Shown here: positions 1-9,148 of the stretch, one piece after another
How positions within the stretch are numbered: the stretch's first letter is position 1
Layout: the number at the start of each line of letters is the position of its first letter
Assembly (NCBI GenBank): GCA_024196135.1
Contig: JAMQCK010000819.1
Coordinates: 1-15,311, forward strand
Length of the DNA stretch: 15,311 bases
Direction: 5' to 3'
Source of the DNA: Pleurotus ostreatus/Saccharomyces cerevisiae fusant
Taxonomy: Eukaryota; Opisthokonta
Notes under the pieces: generated by a model
The model's database searches: none
Told to the model about the DNA's origin: nothing
Seen by the model: the letters and a program-made list of their open reading frames with translations, nothing else
Made by a program: the position numbers and the translations under genes

Positions 1-764
1 TTACACATGGCTCAGGCGGCATTGAATGAGGGAAGAGACTCTGGAGGCATGAAGCCGAGACATGACTGCAGAATAGCTAGATACCTTGAGAAAGCATATG
101 GTAAGCAAGGGTCTAGATAGAACTTGATGAAGCAGAGGGAAAGAAGGACAAGGACCGGTGACTCACCTCGATTTACGCATTGGGATCGTCCGGCAATTGC
201 CGGACGAGGCCACCCAAGTCGAAGGAGCGAGGTTGAAGTTGAACGTTGGATGTTGATCAGGCGTCTGCAGCGTCCCTGCTCGACACTGACAACTTATGCT
301 CCACCTAGAGTCGATATTCCCACCTGCAGCGCGCCCAGGAGCATCAAAACGAGGTCGACAAGCCCATCTCAAGTCAACCACATACCGTGTGTATGTCCAA
401 CCGTACCGTTATGTCTTCGTTCCTTCCTATAAAGGGATCTCCAAAGGTTCCTATGAGTCGCAAGGACTTCCGTTCGTGCTATTGGACAAATCGAGTTTGT
501 CTAGTGAATGTGTTGATGAACCTCGCCGCCGTGTATCGTTTGCAATTGCACAACTGTCATTCATCTCTAGCTAGACAGTATTACCAAGAAATCGTGTCGA
601 CGGTAGAGTACAAATACAAGCGCTGTCTGCGTCGCGTGTCAGTGTCAAGCTTATCCAACGTAGTAAACAGACGTACGAGGCGAGATAGCGTAGGCATCCA
701 AGAAATATATAGAGGGGACATTCAAGAACAAAGACCAACGGCCGTCGAGGGATACAAGAAGCGT
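1..764. other. Left edge, no supported gene
   Basis: I find no convincing coding gene here. Several overlapping short open frames exist on both strands, but none shows a recognisable motif. On the minus strand an ATG near 182 is followed after five codons by a good donor (GTGAGT near 167) and possible acceptors near 67-85. This could be the first exon of a gene running left, but the continuation cannot be followed to a recognisable protein. A TATA-like CTATAAAG lies near 429 on the plus strand with nothing identifiable downstream. The right end is presumably the 3' flank of the small minus-strand gene that stops at 765. Confidence 0.35.
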
Positions 765-1396
765 CTATGATTGGGGAACTTTGCGTAGCTTTTGCGAGTA
801 GGCTTTGGCTTTGCGCAGAGCGAGGTCCTGTGCGTGAGTTGAGCAGAGCATGGGGAAGGGAGGAGGATATAATGGAACTGACGATGACCAGCGTGGAGAA
901 GCGCTTGATTTTCTGTAGGCGGCCAGAGGCATTGCGCTTTTGGCCAAGCGCCTCTTGGAGTTTAGTCGCCTGGGGCGCCCACGGGTCTTCATCAAGGAAC
1001 ACCTGCGACGAGGGCTCAGTAAGCTGGTACTCATTCGTACTGATATGTCGCTCACCATGGATTGCATGAGAAAGTCATCCTCGAGCCTCGTAGAGTTCTT
1101 GGCCGGCGTCTTCTGAGGATGCTCATAAACAAGCGCCCTCCCAAATGAAGTTGAACACGCACCACATACTCCTCGCGGGCGACAGATACAGGTAGCCGTC
1201 CCCGACTTTCAACTTCAGGAGGCGGCTTGCGGACGCAGCGGTGGCGACGAGCAGCGCGCCTTGGGCGGTACCTCTCTTCAGGACGTTCGCTGCCATTCTG
1301 AGCGAGAACGAGGGCGATGGATGGGTAGTACGGTTCGCGGGAATAAGGACAGGCGGAGGGACTGGGTCGAGCAGAGGGGGCGAGTCGGACGAGCAT
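765..1396 (-). CDS. Small spliced protein of unknown function (about 157 aa)
   Basis: Proposed exons on the minus strand: 1396-1163, 1112-1056, 1002-883 and 827-765. The introns are 50, 53 and 55 nt, with donors GTGCGT, GTGAGC and GTCAGT and acceptors CTCAG, CGCAG and ACAG. The joined frame is open for 158 codons including the stop. An alternative donor for intron 3 at 888 removes two codons and keeps the frame. The start is the first ATG downstream of a perfect TATA box, 98 nt away. The N terminus is rich in Arg, Ser, Ala and Pro with few acids, which could be a mitochondrial presequence. The middle part holds an acidic patch (RLEDDFLMQSM, then FLDEDPWAPQ). The C terminus is a basic helix-like stretch ending LRKAKAYSQKLRKVPQS. 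I do not recognise the family. A mitochondrial protein, for example a ribosome component, is only a guess. The C-terminal three exons are better supported than the first, which is low-complexity. Confidence 0.5.
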
Positions 1397-1493
1397 TAGG
1401 ACGTGGCGGTACCGAGAAACGAAAGTAAGGGGATGGTGGGAGAGGGGGAGAAAGACGGTTGGGTGACCCGATCTTGCTCTCACGCCGTGCCGC

Positions 1494-1499
1494 TTTATA
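1494..1499 (-). promoter_or_regulatory. TATA box of the small minus-strand gene
   Basis: The minus strand reads TATAAA here, 98 nt before the proposed ATG at 1396. This is about the spacing seen for the TATA-like site of the oxidase gene in this window. A pyrimidine-rich leader (around 1430-1460 on the minus strand) lies between it and the start. No other ATG occurs between the expected transcription start and 1396. Confidence 0.5.
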
Positions 1500-3447
1500 C
1501 AGAATTCGGCCCTCCCTGTACTTCCCAACCAAACTGCTTGAATCCTTGCTATTGCTCTGTTAACTGCTATCCTCTGCGGAACACGTCTTGACTGGTGCCT
1601 CCGGTCAAGCTCGTGCTCGTCGACGGCCAGGAATATCGAGGCACTGCGAAAGCGGGAAAGTTCTGAACGGGAGTCGAACGGCTTCGAAGTCTGGGATCGG
1701 CCCGCTCTATGAGCTCCTCGCGCGCCTTGCTGGCTAGCGGATCTCCCTTGATGGCGTTGAAGACCTTCGAGAAAGTCTGACGCACTGCGTGCGATCGTCG
1801 ATGCGAAGGCTTTGGCAGTACTTCTTTCAACAACTCAGCATGTCGAAGGCGTGTCAAAGTTTCGGTCGCTCCTCCGCCAACTTCGTGTCTGCCCCCCTTG
1901 CCATCGTCCACACCCGTCGCGGTCGAGCACAACGACAAAAGTTGCTCTCCGTCTGCTCCCGCCGAGCCCCGCACAAATTTTGCTTCCGCATTGCGGGGCC
2001 GGAGGGGCGGCACCGAGGAGAGGCGTGACTCGACGCGCCTGTCACTGTCACACCTAATGGTAATGGTGAGTCGGTAGCGAACACATGTAGAGCTTTTCAA
2101 TCACTCACCACCATGAAAGGTTAGGTATATCATGCATATAATCCCACTGAATGGACTGGACTTCAATGTCGGATGTTGAAGCGGGTCGACGGCGTGATTT
2201 GAAGACGAATTTCAAGAGCAAGACCTCGAGCAGACCAGGGCGCAAGCACGCTGACGGAAGCAAGGACAAGGGTATTCAGCGCTACTGGCTGGCTGTCAAG
2301 ACGGGCCCCGTCTTCTCGCGGGGTGCTTCTTTGCGGCCTTGCCCACTGTATAGACTCAGTGCAAGGAGCCGAAGATCTGTCGAAAGGACGCTTCTGGTAT
2401 GGGAATTTCTGCGACAAGCGTGAGCGTTATACATGCGACCACAAGAGCCCAACGCACCTCCTTGGCGTCCCAGCAAATGACCCCGTCCAATACCCAACGA
2501 TGCGGCAGAGCTCTCTGATCGTCAAGCAAGCAGGAGGTGCTCGCCTCAATAGCTGAGCCCTAGCCGCCTTCCGCAGGTGGAAACATACTGCATCTGCACG
2601 CTGAGGTCAGCGACGCCTTGGTCACTGACGCGCGGTCCGGATGCGTAAAGGCCTCCATGTTGTCTTGAAGTCCGCGCGAGCACAGTCGTTCGCTGTCTGC
2701 CCGACGGACGGACGAATTTTTGCGCGTATGCTCCGAGCACGGGCATTGAAAATAGCCTAGACGGTCACTAGAAAGGTGCACACTGTCTTCGTCTGTAAAG
2801 CGCCTGACCCACTGCAGGTCCAAGAAGCCGCATCTTTGGAGAGCGCTTGCTACCCAGACATGGCTTGCTGCAAGGTAAGATTATGGAAGGAGCGAGTTGC
2901 CTCATATTTGAAGGCCTCGAAGGCACATTGAACAGCAAGCAACCTTCAGCTTCGACGGCGAGCGGGAAGAGTTTTGGACGAGGAGGCGATGATGGTCAAG
3001 AACAATGCGCATTTCCAACATCGGACCGTTGCTCACTCGGGTCGTGCCGATCGAGCTCTTCTTGACCTCCACCAGTCTGCGACCCAACTGCGACCACTCA
3101 AAGTGTTATGGAGATGTCGATGCTTCACTCTACTTCGGAAATTATCCTGAGGTCTTTTGACGCGCCTGTGGCGGATTTTTGCAAGAACACAGGAGGTCGC
3201 GGCGTTCAGCAATGTCTGCTTCTGAAGTCTTCAACTCGAGATCACCTCGAAGCCGAGCCTTTCGGACGCGCCAGATGACGCGCAACACGCCTTGGCAGAA
3301 TTGTCAACGGCGGCATATAAGACGGTCAGAGCACTTTACACCACGGTTCTGTACGTACCCTCGAAGAGACTGCAGGTGCGTGCACCACTCCTTCGTTACA
3401 ACCCCGTCTAATGTACACTATTCAAGCGAAGCAAATACTGAATCCCT
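1500..3447. other. About 2 kb without a supported gene
   Basis: Neither strand shows a protein family that I can recognise. The longest unexplained open frame is on the minus strand, 2100-1567 (177 codons). Its C-terminal half reads somewhat protein-like (a helix-like segment around TFSKVFNAIKGDPLASKAREELIERAD), but it has no known motif and its N-terminal half is Gly/Arg/Ser-rich. A 17-nt inverted repeat lies at 2298-2314. I see no transposase, reverse transcriptase, long terminal repeat or tandem array. The segment may be intergenic DNA, a degraded gene or a non-coding transcript. Confidence 0.4.
2298..2314. repeat. Perfect short inverted repeat
   Basis: The arms AAGACGGG and CCCGTCTT flank a single central C. 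They are exactly reverse complementary over 8 bp. No gene is identified beside it, so a role as a dimeric protein-binding site or a chance palindrome cannot be separated. Confidence 0.5.
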
Positions 3448-4113
3448 CTACGGCGGTACCACGGCCAGACCCAGGAGCCTACTCAGATCATCCAGTCGTC
3501 CCTTCAACCGCCTAACATCGTCCGCTGTTGGACGCGCCTCTACCGAGCCTCCTCCCAACGCCCCAGAAGTCAATTTTGCCAGCTGGTCCTCCAACGCCTC
3601 CATCTTGCGCTTCTCCACCAACTCGTCGTCCGTCACTAAGTCATCCTCTTCCTCCAGCTGCAGATGCTCCTTCGCGTGCGCCTCTGCTTCCAGGTCGCGC
3701 GGTGCAACGTCCGTGAGGCGGATGTGCGCGAGCTGGCGAGAGATGTCGCGGACTTCCGCTATGGCGCCCTCGTTTTCCGCGTTTGCGGAGTCAGTTCCTG
3801 CGTTTGCGGACTGTGATGAGAGGAAGGAGAGCAATGCGGATGCCATGCCGCGCAGCAAGCCGAGTTCTCTGCCTAGCGGTGCACCGACGTCCGCGAACCC
3901 GGAGTCGAAGCCCTCTTGCAAGGCGGATTCTTTGCCGGCGGTTATTCCCTCACGGTAGCCCGCCTGGTAGTCAGAGGTGAGCTTTTGTCGTCATCATCGT
4001 TGCAAGCACAACCGGGGGCTAACATTGGTAAAGTCAGATGATAGCTTGGCCCATTCTGCGTCTCTTGTCGTCGTGGGGTCTGCGACCTCGTCCCAGGGCG
4101 AGTCCAAGTCCAT
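3448..4113 (-). CDS. YAE1: Yae1 family protein, adaptor for cytosolic Fe-S assembly
   Basis: There are two exons, 4113-4024 and 3963-3448, with one 60-nt intron (donor GTTAGC, slightly weak; acceptor TACCAG), giving 201 aa. The N terminus MDLDSPWDEVAD and the following glycine-spaced segment (residues 32-69: GYREGITAGKESALQEGF, then DSGFADVGAPLG and RELGLLRG) match the deca-GX3 signature of Yae1/Lto1 proteins. The glycine spacing shifts by one after residue 52. The rest is a helical, acidic C-terminal half (QLEEEDDLVTDDELVEKRK). In yeast, Yae1 with Lto1 bridges the cytosolic iron-sulfur targeting complex to the ABC protein Rli1/ABCE1, which is needed for ribosome recycling. That function is known for the family and not shown here. 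The gene diverges from the RraA-like gene and shares about 350 bp of upstream DNA with it. A 259-codon open frame on the opposite strand is a composition shadow. Confidence 0.88.
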
Positions 4114-4460
4114 CTCGGTGGCGCGCAGATGAGCGCTGGGGATAGATCGTTGTTATCTAATCTCGATCGAGCTGATAATGCAACGGACCCACAATGAGGT
4201 CACGCTCAATGTCACGCATGTCCTCTAGTAATCGTGCCTCCAAACACGCAAGCTGCAGACCTCCATTGGTTTCTTTCGAAGCAACACTTTTTCGCTCTGC
4301 TACACGACACCTTCTTGGTCGAGCAGCGTATATACACTTGCTTTCGCCGACTCTTCAAGTGTATTCAGCACGTGAGCGCGATGGAAGATGAACGTGATTA
4401 GCATGGCGGCGCGGCGCTCCGTCTCCTCCAAAGTCCTCTCCCGACTTGTTTCCAACTTCC
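4114..4460. promoter_or_regulatory. Shared divergent promoter region, YAE1 / RraA-like gene
   Basis: This is about 350 bp between the two divergent start codons. A palindromic GTATATAC (4328-4335) contains TATATA and could serve as a TATA element for the rightward gene, 127 nt before its ATG. A pyrimidine-rich tract (about 4421-4460) immediately precedes the ATG at 4461, which is typical of fungal transcription start regions. Upstream ATGs at 4381, 4388 and 4403 would form short or overlapping upstream frames if transcription began before them. Confidence 0.5.
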
Positions 4461-5291
4461 ATGACCACTGCAGCAGCCCGCTTGAGACCCATTTTACGCG
4501 CGATGTTTTCCTCCTCACCCCGAACCACCCGCCTCTCAGAGCTCTCCACCTGCGAAATTAGCGATGCCCTCATTAAACTAGGCGTCCCACACGGCGGGCT
4601 TCTCCCCGACATCCACTTGAAAGCACCGTCGCAGGATGTCAGGATCTGCGGTCCGGCCTACACGGTCAAGATGGTTCTGAGCTCAGATACGTCTGCGCCT
4701 AAGCTCTCTGGGCATTTTGTGGACCAGGCACCGAAGGGGTCGGTTATTGTTATTGATGCGCCTCCAGGTGAAGTCGAACTCATACCAGGTCTTATGCCTG
4801 TACTTACCAATACCCGCACAGAGACGAAGAACGCCCTCTGGGGCGGCCTCATGAGCGCAGGCGCGCAAGCGCGAGGGGCGCTCGGCGTCGTCATATCCGG
4901 ACGCTGTCGAGACCTCGCCGAACATCGCTCACTTGGCTTCCCTGTCTTCGCGCGCGGCCAGTCCACCCTCGGGCAGTCGCCGTTCACGCGACCATCTGAG
5001 ATCAATGTGCCCTTGACCATCGCGCCGATACCCAACCTCGCGTCACAGCCGAGCCTTGGGAGCAGTTCGAGTACGGACAGTTCGAGCGCAGACGCATTTC
5101 CCGCTGCTATTGTCTCACCAGGGGATTGGATCGTCGGGGACGAGGACGGTGTCGTGGTCGTTGCGCAGAGTATGGAAGAGGAGGTGGTGGAGAAGGCGCT
5201 GAAAGGCAGGGAGGTGGACGCGAGGTGTATGGAGGATATCAAGGCGGGGAAGGGCGTCCAGGCGTCGTTCAAGTTGCATAGAGGGAAGTAG
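4461..5291 (+). CDS. RraA-like / HMG aldolase-fold protein, probably mitochondrial
   Basis: This is a single exon of 276 aa. The open frame extends upstream only through a TTG, so the ATG at 4461 is the first methionine. Residues 1-22 are rich in Arg, Ala, Ser and Thr without acids (MTTAAARLRPILRAMFSSS), which suggests a mitochondrial presequence. The conserved domain then starts at RLSELSTCEISDALIKLG. Hallmarks of the RraA/DlpA fold are present: GPAYTVK, the glycine-rich GGLMSAGAQARGALGVVISG, the RCRD metal- and substrate-binding motif, and GDWIVGDEDGVVVV near the C terminus. Known members act as 4-hydroxy-4-methyl-2-oxoglutarate aldolases or oxaloacetate decarboxylases. Others are RNase E regulators, which is irrelevant in a fungus. 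Older annotation as a menaquinone methyltransferase is considered wrong for the family. The exact substrate cannot be read from sequence. A Ser-rich insertion (NLASQPSLGSSSSTDSSSAD) separates two conserved blocks. Confidence 0.85.
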   Translation: MTTAAARLRPILRAMFSSSPRTTRLSELSTCEISDALIKLGVPHGGLLPDIHLKAPSQDVRICGPAYTVKMVLSSDTSAPKLSGHFVDQAPKGSVIVIDAPPGEVELIPGLMPVLTNTRTETKNALWGGLMSAGAQARGALGVVISGRCRDLAEHRSLGFPVFARGQSTLGQSPFTRPSEINVPLTIAPIPNLASQPSLGSSSSTDSSSADAFPAAIVSPGDWIVGDEDGVVVVAQSMEEEVVEKALKGREVDARCMEDIKAGKGVQASFKLHRGK

Positions 5292-5390
5292 GATACACAG
5301 GAGAGTGTGATGCGAAGGTGATGGTGTGGTGGTATATTACGATGCTGAGGTATCTAACAAATTGTACACATAGAGATGTCATGATCAAAC

Positions 5391-8354
5391 TCATCGTCGA
5401 GGCTTGAATCTCGTCCGCGCGTTCCTGCCAGCCCCTCCTTCTCTGGGAGCCTGACCGCGTTCATTTGTAGTCCGACTTGACTGTCTCTGCGCCTCCAGGA
5501 TCGCTCCTCTTGACAAACACCAATCGATATGCTGGTTCAGCCCATCATTGTCCGTCGCGAGCGTCTTCCCGCATATGGGGCAGTCGTGCTGTTCCTCTTC
5601 CGGAGACTCTGGCGAGGGCGGGTGTGGTCGTTTGGATGGGGGTTTCGTGGGGGCGGCGTACGAATATGGCTTGCTGAACGACGCCGCGGAGGTGGTTTTG
5701 GTTGAAGATGGCGGTCTTGTCGCCGGCAAGGGCTTGCTTGAGGACGCAATCGCCTGATCACCACCTTCATCCCCCTCAAGCCCAAAATCAGCCGCGCTGA
5801 CGCCCGCATTGTCGTCATGTTGGCTCAGCTGCGCGATATCGTGGTGCTGGCTCAGATCAGGCTCGTTCTCCTCCTCTTCGTGGAAGCCAGGCATCGCTTC
5901 GTCGAGGTCGTCGACCATGATTGGTGTTGATACCCCGCCACTTTCTGGCTCAGCGGACAACTTCCGTCGTTTCTTGGGCGAGTGGCTTGAGGCGCCGAAG
6001 AACTAGATGTAGGTCAGTATATCAGTCTGCACTGTACAGTCCTGAGCGGTGGGCGGTGTGAACTCACCCGCTTGATACCCCCGCTCGGCTCCGGCGCACG
6101 CAGATCCTTCAGCTTCGTCACGCGCAGGCCAATGAGGCGCAGGATGAGCGGCCATTCGGGGGCGAGGAGTTCTTTGCCGGCCTGTTTACTGGGTAAGTGG
6201 GGTGTAGATCCAATGAAGGAGGAGATCTACGCACCGCATACAAATCCTCCTTACTCGTAATCCACCTGTCGAAGGACTTTGCACGGGTGAAGACTGTTTG
6301 GTAGGCGTTAGACTTGGCTAATCCAAGCAAGGAATTGAGTAACCTGACTCAGTCGTACGCACCTTGATACGTATCTAACTTGAACTTCAACGTCACCGTG
6401 CGCCCCGCCCATCCCGACGTCCTCATATCGTCCTCAAGCTCCGCCGCGACCTCGTCCAGCTTCAACATGATCTTGTCCTTCTCGCTGATTGGGTTGAAGG
6501 TTCTGATAGGGGGTAGTGAGTGGGTTAGTCGGTGTCGAGTTTAGCTGCTTCAGGCGCAGCGAGTTATCCCGTGTCCAGCGAAACCACGACCGAGAGGGCG
6601 GAATGACCACTCAAAGATAAGAAACACCCACCTCTCCGCCCCTATACTCTTTCTCTCCTGCCTCTCCGGCGGTCGCACGGTATTCGAAGCGATCCCGAGG
6701 TAGGTCTGCAGGAGGAAGCGCATGCCGAAGTGTTTGTCCATGAGGTATACGGTCGCGCGGTGGGTGTAGATATCGCCGCAGGTCTGTGGGTTTGGGGTTG
6801 TCGGTAATCGGTAAACGACGACAGATCTTGAGCAACTACCTACCTTAATGCCAATAGATTCAAGCAGACGCTCGTTGACCCTTCCTACGCCAGGGATCTT
6901 GCGTATCGAGAGGTCGCGCATGAAGGTCATGATACTGGAGCGATCGAAGGGGAGGTAGAACTGGCCGTTGGGTTTGTTCTGATCGCTGCAGGCTTAGATA
7001 TTGTTCCAACATAAAAAAAGGAAGATAGGCACCTTATCTGAACAAATCTGGTCAAAGATTCCTGGTCAGTCAGACATCACTCCGGCGACGCCACTATTCA
7101 TACCTTGGCGAGCATCTACGAGAAGGTCAGCCAAGGCGCGAGATGAACCCATAGACTACCCACCTTATTCGGCGCTATCCCCGCGCTGACGGTGAGGTCG
7201 CTTTCCTCGTGTACTACCCGACGCATCTCGGCGACACATTCTTCTGGGCCAATGTCGTGTTCGCGGCAATACTTGGTAATACTGGGGTGCAGGAGCTAGT
7301 TAGTTGGGAGGTTACGAAACGAAGGATATGGCAACACCAACAACTCCAAAACGCGAACTCACTTCAAATATCCCTCATCGCAACTCGCCGGGCACATCGT
7401 GGGGTCGTACCGGCGGAAGATGTCCATGACCTGCTTCGACTTCTCGGAGTAGCGCTCGTGGTTGATCTTTACGAGGATAAGTTCGGGACAGAGCTTTTTG
7501 GCGATGAAGGCTGGGGACGGGTGATAAAGTCTTGGTAAGTCACCAAAATTGAAGGAACAGATGATATGTTCACGTACTGGGCATCCCGCTACGGACACCG
7601 TATTGGCGGGCCTCGTAGCTGGCGGTGGTCAGGACGCCCATGCCTACCTACGAGGGGTCAGCTGAAGACAAGGAAGGTCCTGAGGAGACTCGTACACCGA
7701 ATGGCTTTCCCTTCAGCTCGGGTTGGTATAGCATTTCGACGTTCTAGACGTTCGCAGTCAGCCTAGGGTTCACACACGCGGATAGTTTGACAATTGTGAA
7801 GCTCACGGCGAAGAATGCGTCCATATCGACGTGGACGATGTACTGTGAGAGGTCCCGCTCGCTTTCTAGCTCAGCGAGCTGTCACCATTCAGTGAGATGA
7901 CTGATAAAAGCAACGGGAGAGACTCACGATGTGGTCCACTATGGCCTCAATCGCACCTTGAGACGGTCAGTTATTCGACTGCGAGGACATATAGAAGGGA
8001 TCAAGGGTTACCTATGTCAGCGCCTCTGAGCGCTTCATCTCGGATAGCAAGTATTTTCTCTATGCGCTGAGTAAGGTCCTTGTCTTTCTTCTTCTCATTC
8101 TGAAGTGGCAATCAACTGATTAGTCACGCACACATTTTCAGTTCTACAGAGCCTTACATCGTAGAATTTGGAGCCCTTCGAGGCTTCAGCTATGATACGA
8201 TTGATCTCAGTCTGGTCCTTGGCCAGCCTGTTCACCTTGTTCGTAAGCGGGGTCCCAGCGGGGTCTGAACACCTTACCCAGCTTTGCCAGTAGACGGGCC
8301 AGCCAGGCGCTTGACAAGACTATCTGTTTGCTGACTGGGCTGTTGCATGCCCAT
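5391..8354 (-). CDS. POLK: Translesion DNA polymerase kappa (Y family, DinB-type), 17 exons
   Basis: The 652-aa model joins 8354-8278, 8227-8158, 8099-8012, 7956-7928, 7878-7807, 7743-7696, 7647-7578, 7510-7363, 7281-7164, 7115-7104, 7047-7033, 6978-6844, 6783-6632, 6502-6363, 6293-6235, 6181-6068 and 6002-5391. All junctions are GT-AG and the sum is exactly 653 codons. It inserts nucleotides opposite damaged bases in the nucleus. The N-clasp is visible (LVKRLAGPSTGKAGLAKDQTE, then NEKKKDKDLTQRIEKIL). The palm has HVDMDAFF with metal-binding Asp106, and SCDEGYLNIT with Asp196 and Glu197. Thumb helix-hairpin-helix is IRKIPGVGRVNERLLESIG (about 269-287). The little finger contains SIGAERTFNPIS and later LRLIGLRVTKL. 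The tail has a PIP-like SGGIKRFF (444-451), an NLS PKKRRKL (458-464) and a C2HC UBZ finger (C590, C593, H607, C611) for ubiquitinated PCNA. The start could also be the in-frame ATG at 8348. Confidence 0.93.
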
Positions 8355-8468
8355 AGAGTGTCTTCTTTGAAGGAGAACAGGGTGCAGTCTATATGGCCGC
8401 CACTCGGGTACCGTTCGTCACAGTTGAGGAAGAGGACGCACAACGCGCGTGGCTGTGAATCACGGGTA

Positions 8469-8490
8469 GTCACGTACGCGTGACCGTGAC
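8469..8490. promoter_or_regulatory. Inverted CGTGAC motifs with an ACGCGT core
   Basis: GTCACG (8469-8474) and CGTGAC (8479-8484) form a 6-bp inverted repeat around a 4-nt spacer, and CGTGAC is repeated directly at 8485-8490. Positions 8476-8481 read ACGCGT, which is the MluI cell-cycle box bound by MBF upstream of many fungal DNA replication and repair genes. It lies about 120 bp upstream of the polymerase kappa ATG. The regulatory role is inferred from motif and position only. Confidence 0.35.
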
Positions 8491-9140
8491 TGGGAGTTTT
8501 GTCGGTGCCGAGGAGCACGTGTGCATGGAGCTTGGCACTCTCCTCCATGTCGAACTCGTTCTGAAGATCGTCTCTCTTCTCTTGACCTGCACTGCCGAGA
8601 TGTCCGCGGATGCTCACGGGAAAGCGGTTACGTCGGGCTCTGAAACTTGTATGTGCTTCCATCAGCTCGAGCAATGTCGCGCGCAACTTCAAGGGGTGCA
8701 TCATCAACGGTATCTTTTGCCACACCTCACCTCCAAGGTGGGCGTTATAGTGCGGCCACTCACGGCCGCAAAGCCGAAAGATATTTGCTATAGTCCTCTG
8801 AACGTTCCTTCCGACGGGAATTCCCTTCTACTTTGGTCGGGAAGCACATGTGCGCTCACGCTCATTCTTGTGTGGGAGACGCTCGGCTCGTGCTCGGTGC
8901 ACCAAACTCCCGATCCGCTGCTGACGATGCTGACGTCCCAGGCATAACGTTCGAGGGCACCCATTAGGCAGCACCGCGGGGCACAGCATGATCGCGTCGG
9001 GAACTCCGGCATGGGGCGTCGATTATCTCTCCCCCACGTTGAACAGCGTGTTGGCCACCGCAACGGTTCCTGATGTCGTGAGCTGTCGTGCGCCATGCTT
9101 GTTGGTCTACATCCGCCTTGGCACCGTCAACGGCGATGCA

Positions 9141-9148
9141 CATAAAAG
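9141..9148 (+). promoter_or_regulatory. TATA-like box of the secreted oxidase gene
   Basis: The sequence CATAAAAG lies 102 nt upstream of the ATG at 9250. It is followed by a long C/T-rich stretch (about 9166-9240) typical of fungal core promoters and leaders. Confidence 0.45.

Noticed and set aside
1052..1528. Unspliced 158-codon minus-strand frame as a complete protein
   Set aside because: It reads through intron 1 of the proposed small gene and stops inside intron 2 sequence. A GTGCGT donor and a CTCAG acceptor allow a spliced model that continues for three more exons.
1661..1690. tRNA-like B-box (TTCGACTCCC on the minus strand)
   Set aside because: The bases that would form the T-stem do not pair, and no A-box or acceptor stem is found at the right distance.
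3179..3958. Plus-strand open frame of 259 codons
   Set aside because: It lies antisense to YAE1 exon 2, is Ser/Arg/Pro-rich as expected from the complement of a GC-rich coding exon, and has no family motif. The minus strand carries the real Yae1 signature.
4658..5272. Minus-strand open frame of 204 codons
   Set aside because: It is the antisense shadow of the RraA-like gene, whose conserved motifs are all on the plus strand.
8207..8725. Minus-strand open frame of 172 codons as a separate gene
   Set aside because: It runs through polymerase kappa exon 1, intron 1 and the start of exon 2 in another frame. Those parts are explained by the conserved LVKRLAGPS and LAKDQTEIN sequences. The upstream part has no recognisable motif.
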